Shown: one piece after another, positions 4,607 to 6,908 of the stretch
Position numbering within the stretch: the first letter of the stretch is position 1
How the letters are laid out: each line of letters begins with the position of its first letter
NCBI GenBank assembly: GCA_023228865.1
Contig: JALOAH010000148.1
Location: forward strand, 1-6,908
Direction: 5' to 3'
Source: Porticoccaceae bacterium
GTDB lineage: Bacteria > Pseudomonadota > Gammaproteobacteria > Pseudomonadales > Porticoccaceae
Length of the DNA stretch: 6,908 nucleotides
Notes under the pieces: model-generated
Database searches by the model: none
What the model saw: only the letters and a program-made list of their open reading frames with translations
What the model was told of the DNA's origin: nothing
Made by a program: the position numbers and the translations under genes

Positions 4607-5272
4607 GTGAATCGTTTTGTCTATTCTTTTGCGTTGATTGGATTTGGGCTTGTCGGTGCTGGTTGTAGTGACAAGGAGGTGGGCTCTGGCAGCGGTGTAG
4701 CGGGGTCCACGCCTGCGGTCGCAGCTGCACAGGAGGAGGTTACGCAGGAGAGGATTGGGTTGCCGCGTGATCAGATTGAGGGGGAGATCCTCGGCGAGGC
4801 GACGGGGTTCTTGGACGGAGTGCCGTTTACGCTGTACGCTCTGAATCAGCAGGTGGAGGGGTACGATGAACCCGTTCGCACTGTGCATTTGAGCAAGGTC
4901 CACGATGGGTATCGCTTGCTCGTTTACTTCCATCCGGAAAGTGTCGAGAGGCGGAACAATTCGCTGCACTTGAACCTGGACCTCACGCCTGATTTAAGTC
5001 TTGATGAGCATAAACTGGGAATGTACTTCACGTCGCCATGGGTTGGGTACCACTTTTCGGGAGACTTCCTTACCTCGTTCAAGGCCGAGTGGGTGGTGGA
5101 AGCGGTGTTTGTCAACAAAGATGTCGCGTTCATTGATTATGCAGCCTTCACCAATGGTGGTTTTTCAGCGCACAATTCTTTTGGGGGATTCAGCCACACT
5201 TCGCCGGCTCTCTCCCAGTTTCGAGTCGGGCCTGCCCACCGTTGCGGGTGCTCAGCCTTCGCCGCTTCGTAA
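4607..5272 (+). CDS. Putative lipoprotein, 3' end replaced by an insertion sequence
   Basis: GTG 4607 has AAGGAAG (4595-4601) five bases upstream. Residues 1-20 form a lipoprotein signal: N-R at the start, a hydrophobic core, then V-G-A-G-C with Cys20 as the likely lipidated residue (the -3 position is Gly rather than the usual Leu, so the lipobox is not ideal). A low-complexity Ser/Gly/Ala/Glu linker follows, to about residue 50. A domain of alternating strands then appears, with many aromatic residues (F-T-L-Y-A-L, L-L-V-Y-F-H, V-G-Y-H-F-S-G-D-F and V-E-A-V-F-V). Native sequence ends at residue 184, because the insertion sequence begins at 5161; the last 37 residues are read from inside the element. 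If the TGG repeat is a true target duplication, the uninterrupted gene would have ended at TGA 6796-6798, about 199 residues. The family is unknown and the product is probably anchored in the envelope. Confidence 0.75.
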   Translation: MNRFVYSFALIGFGLVGAGCSDKEVGSGSGVAGSTPAVAAAQEEVTQERIGLPRDQIEGEILGEATGFLDGVPFTLYALNQQVEGYDEPVRTVHLSKVHDGYRLLVYFHPESVERRNNSLHLNLDLTPDLSLDEHKLGMYFTSPWVGYHFSGDFLTSFKAEWVVEAVFVNKDVAFIDYAAFTNGGFSAHNSFGGFSHTSPALSQFRVGPAHRCGCSAFAAS

Positions 5273-6213
5273 AGCGCTTTTCGCTGTGCCAATAGCTCAC
5301 CGTCAAGACCGGCATGACGCTGCGCCGGCGTTACATATTTGATGGCGCTGTGACGATGCTCATGGTTGTACCAGGCAACAAACTCATACACCCAACGGCG
5401 TGCCGCCTCGACATTCTCGAACGGCTTGCGCGGGTACGCTGGCGTGTACTTCAAGGTCCGGAACAGGCTCTCGGAGTACGGATTATCATCGCTCACCGAC
5501 GGACGGCTGAACGAAGGAACAACACCGAGTCGCTGCAGGGTGGCCAGCATGGTTGCACCCTTCATCGGGCTCCCGTTGTCGGCGTGCAAGACCAGCTGGC
5601 CATGGGGCACACCTTCAGCCAGACAGGCTTTGCTGATCAAGACGCTGGCATGGTCTGCCGATTCTTCCGTGTGCACTTCCCAGCCGACGATCTTGCGACT
5701 GAAGATGTCCTCAATCATATACAGGCGGTAGAACTGCCCTCGGACGCTGCTGGCGAGGAACGTGATATCCCAGCTCCAAACCTGGTTGGGCGCTGTGGCG
5801 CAGAAGCCTTTTGGTTTTGCCATCGTCCGCGGTGGTTCCGCAGCGCCCCGGCGATTGACCTGCCCGGCATCACGCAGCACCCGGTAGAAGCTCGATTCCG
5901 AGGCGAGATATCGGCCTGCATCCGCCAGGCGCGGCACAATCTGCGAGGGCGGCAGGCTGCTGTACTCCGGCAGGTTCGACACGCGCACGATCTCGGCGCG
6001 CTCCGCTGGCGTCAGCGCATTGGCTGGAGTACGGGCTTGCGCGGCCGCCTTGCGCTGATCGCCAGGTACGGCCAGCCTGATCGCCCGTTTCCATCGTTGC
6101 AATGTCCGCACATCGATCTCCAATACCTCGCAGGCGCAGAAGCATCGGGCGCCGGCAGCAACCGCCTCGTCAATCAACTCAATCGCCCGTTGGCGATCCG
6201 CCTCGGCAATCAA
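5137..6213 (-). CDS. IS3-family transposase OrfB (DDE integrase core)
   Basis: The frame gives 358 residues from TTG 6211-6213 to TAA 5137-5139. The N-terminal part (about 1-115) is helical with HTH_21-like features. From about 140 the retroviral-integrase-type catalytic core follows: D149 in W-S-W-D-I-T, D212 in L-H-A-D-N-G-S-P-M, and E248 in N-P-Y-S-E-S. The last two are separated by exactly 35 residues, the DD(35)E signature of IS3. The C-terminal W-Y-N-H-E-H-R-H-S motif and the L-N-P-P-K end are also typical. The TTG overlaps the orfA stop by four bases, but the frame is open further upstream to the A8G run, so the main product is probably an OrfAB fusion made by -1 frameshifting. The element supplies no stop codon: after K351 the last seven residues and TAA come from the host lipoprotein gene. 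Confidence 0.92.
   Translation of the reverse strand: MIAEADRQRAIELIDEAVAAGARCFCACEVLEIDVRTLQRWKRAIRLAVPGDQRKAAAQARTPANALTPAERAEIVRVSNLPEYSSLPPSQIVPRLADAGRYLASESSFYRVLRDAGQVNRRGAAEPPRTMAKPKGFCATAPNQVWSWDITFLASSVRGQFYRLYMIEDIFSRKIVGWEVHTEESADHASVLISKACLAEGVPHGQLVLHADNGSPMKGATMLATLQRLGVVPSFSRPSVSDDNPYSESLFRTLKYTPAYPRKPFENVEAARRWVYEFVAWYNHEHRHSAIKYVTPAQRHAGLDGELLAQRKALYEAAKAEHPQRWAGPTRNWERAGEVWLNPPKELCAEKPPLVKAA
5161..5178. repeat. IS3 element terminal inverted repeat, orfB side
   Basis: Starts TTTTTCAGCGCACAATTC and pairs with the other end at 14 of 18 positions. It interrupts the lipoprotein gene after its codon 184 and also holds the last in-element codons of orfB, which has no stop before the border. 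Confidence 0.7.
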
Positions 6214-6707
6214 TCGTCCTCGTTGTCCCCCCAGATCTCCCGGGCTTTTTTTTGGAGCACCAGCAGCGCTGCCGCCTCAGAAAGAGCTTTGTCCTTCCGG
6301 GTAAGCTCTTTCTCCAGCTGGCGGATCTTCTTGCGCTCCTTCTGCCACTCCCGGCGCTCGGCAGCCGTCAGTGGCCGATTCACATCGGCACCGGACTCCG
6401 CAGCTTCCCGCCAGCGCCGCACCTGCTCTACATACAGGCCTTTCTCACGACAATATGCGGATAGCTCTTCTTCATTCAACGCTGCCGTCTCAATGACGAC
6501 GGCGAGCTTGTTCTTGCCGCTCCAGTTCTCTGGGTTGGACGGGTCTGCAGGCACAGCATTACCTCGATCTCGGTATTGGTTCCGCCAATTGTACAGGGTG
6601 ACATCGGAGACACCGATCTCTCGGCTAACCTGCGCTACGGATTGTGCGTTAGGCGGCATCAACCGTCTGACCGCCTGTTCTTTGAACTCTTCGCTATATC
6701 GTGCCAC
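6210..6707 (-). CDS. IS3-family transposase OrfA (helix-turn-helix subunit)
   Basis: 165 residues from GTG 6705-6707, which gives the family-typical start M-A-R-Y-S-E-E-F-K-E-Q-A-V. The frame extends to an ATG at 6764, but that codon lies outside the element border, so it is not the native start. Residues 1-50 form a transposase HTH (V-A-Q-V-S-R-E-I-G-V-S, then L-Y-N-W-R-N-Q-Y). A second similar HTH-like stretch lies at about 75-100 (E-L-S-A-Y-C-R-E-K-G-L, V-R-R-W-R-E). A charged coiled coil, a leucine-zipper-like multimerisation region, covers about 110-155 (R-E-W-Q-K-E-R-K-K-I-R-Q-L-E-K-E-L). OrfA is about 60-70 residues longer than the common 90-100 residue version because of the doubled HTH. 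It ends at TGA 6210-6212, overlapping orfB. Confidence 0.88.
   Translation of the reverse strand: MARYSEEFKEQAVRRLMPPNAQSVAQVSREIGVSDVTLYNWRNQYRDRGNAVPADPSNPENWSGKNKLAVVIETAALNEEELSAYCREKGLYVEQVRRWREAAESGADVNRPLTAAERREWQKERKKIRQLEKELTRKDKALSEAAALLVLQKKAREIWGDNEDD
6244..6253 (-). other. A8G slippery run for -1 frameshifting between orfA and orfB
   Basis: On the minus strand, eight A residues (6253-6246) are followed by GC. OrfA reads CAA AAA AAA GCC here. Slipping back one base gives AGC CCG GGA, and this -1 frame stays open through the orfA stop and into orfB with no stop codon. The run contains the A-AAA-AAG heptamer used by IS3-family elements. The GC-rich sequence just downstream (CCCGGGAGATCTGGGGGG) could form a stimulatory structure. 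Confidence 0.75.
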
Positions 6708-6734
6708 TTGGCTCTCACTGGCCGCCCCCTCATT

Positions 6735-6752
6735 GAAATGTAGGTTGAAAAA
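6735..6752. repeat. IS3 element terminal inverted repeat, orfA side
   Basis: Reads GAAATGTAGGTTGAAAAA on the plus strand; its reverse complement starts TTTTTCAACC. The final A of the element, together with the flanking TG, makes the ATG (6752-6754) in frame with the Xre-type gene to the right. Confidence 0.7.
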
Positions 6753-6908
6753 TGGACGCGACATCTATCCTGACAGAGGGGGCGGCGGAGCTGTCTGAAC
6801 GGCTGGGCATTTCGCAGCAACAACTATCCCGCTATGAGCGGGGCACCAACAAGGTGAATGTCTCTCACCTGGTCAATATCGCCGTTTATCTGGACATTCC
6901 TATCGGCT
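6752..6908 (+). CDS. Xre-type helix-turn-helix regulator, partial and probably 5'-altered
   Basis: The frame is open from ATG 6752-6754 to the right edge of the window. It contains the core of a Cro/C1-type HTH: helices 2 and 3 in E-L-S-E-R-L-G-I-S-Q-Q-Q-L-S-R-Y-E-R-G, then L-V-N-I-A-V-Y-L-D-I-P-I, the final helix of the fold. The usual first helix (a basic I-x-x-L-R-x-x-x-G-L-T-Q-type segment) is missing; instead about 14 residues of unrelated-looking sequence precede it. The ATG is formed by the last base of the insertion sequence plus flanking TG. Xre proteins are often repressors of phage genes or antitoxins. Here the 5' end seems to have been rearranged, and no ribosome site is visible upstream of the ATG. 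The C-terminal part lies outside the window. Confidence 0.7.
   Translation, partial: MDATSILTEGAAELSERLGISQQQLSRYERGTNKVNVSHLVNIAVYLDIPIG

Larger units (their letters stand above)
5161..6752 (-). mobile_element. IS3-family insertion sequence, about 1.59 kb
   Basis: The ends are 18-bp imperfect inverted repeats, 5161-5178 and 6735-6752, both starting TTTTTCA when read inwards and matching at 14 of 18 positions. Weaker similarity continues inwards to a GGGG run. The trinucleotide TGG lies directly outside both ends (5158-5160 and 6753-6755), consistent with a 3-bp target duplication as made by IS3 elements. The element encodes orfA and orfB on the minus strand in two overlapping frames, the standard IS3 layout. 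Its GC content is visibly higher than that of the flanking DNA. IS3 elements usually end in TG and CA; here that would need the ends shifted, so the exact borders carry some doubt. Both open frames look intact, so it may still be active. Confidence 0.85.

Noticed and set aside
4924..5133. Minus-strand frames opposite the lipoprotein gene (also 4568-4969)
   Set aside because: The plus-strand frame has a ribosome site, a signal peptide and a coherent strand-rich domain; the minus-strand frames have none of these.
5314..6798. A 494-codon open frame on the plus strand opposite the transposase genes
   Set aside because: It runs antisense to two well-supported IS3 genes with catalytic motifs, in GC-rich DNA where long antisense frames are common, and its translation is rich in Arg, Ser and Ala with no recognisable domain. 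It also crosses the element border.

Overview
The window looks like an accessory (mobile, defence and toxin-antitoxin) region of a gammaproteobacterial chromosome. The evidence for this is the family relationships of the proteins, mid-range base composition, sigma70-like promoters, canonical AGGAGG-type ribosome sites, and small dispersed repeats of the kind scattered through marine and environmental gammaproteobacteria such as Alcanivorax- or Marinobacter-like genomes. The genus is an inference; no housekeeping gene is present to fix it.

Layout. Positions 1-134 hold the 3' end of an unrecognised gene. Positions 135-517 are non-coding and packed with repeats: a GC-rich hairpin, a 28-bp inverted repeat pair and 3.5 copies of a 24-bp tandem repeat. 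From 518 to 1317 the minus strand carries a ParE-like toxin and its ribbon-helix-helix antitoxin, with the 3' remnant of a second RelE/HigB-type toxin just upstream. Two unrecognised membrane proteins follow on the minus strand (1323-1505 and 1652-2137), with another copy of the 28-bp repeat between them. Positions 2138-2720 are mostly non-coding, apart from a possible 50-codon reading frame; the last 130 bases form three consecutive hairpins directly before an intact Abi-like HEPN gene (2721-3434).

Downstream of the Abi gene lies a HipA relic that has lost its start and its whole kinase core (about 3482-3860). It runs convergently into a Phd/YefM-ParE module on the minus strand, whose antitoxin is intact and whose toxin has a one-base frameshift. 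A lipoprotein gene starts at 4607 and is interrupted at 5160 by an IS3-family element (5161-6752) with 18-bp imperfect terminal repeats, a possible 3-bp TGG target duplication, orfA and orfB in two frames, and an A8G slippery run suited to -1 frameshifting. Right of the element a Xre-type helix-turn-helix gene begins and leaves the window.

How the parts fit. In about 6 kb there are two complete small defence or addiction units (ParE/RHH and Abi-HEPN) and one surviving antitoxin. There are also three broken toxins (HigB-type, HipA, ParE) and one insertion sequence. This is the picture of a defence/TA island under turnover, where toxins decay and antitoxins persist. The least explained element is the structured leader upstream of the Abi-HEPN gene.
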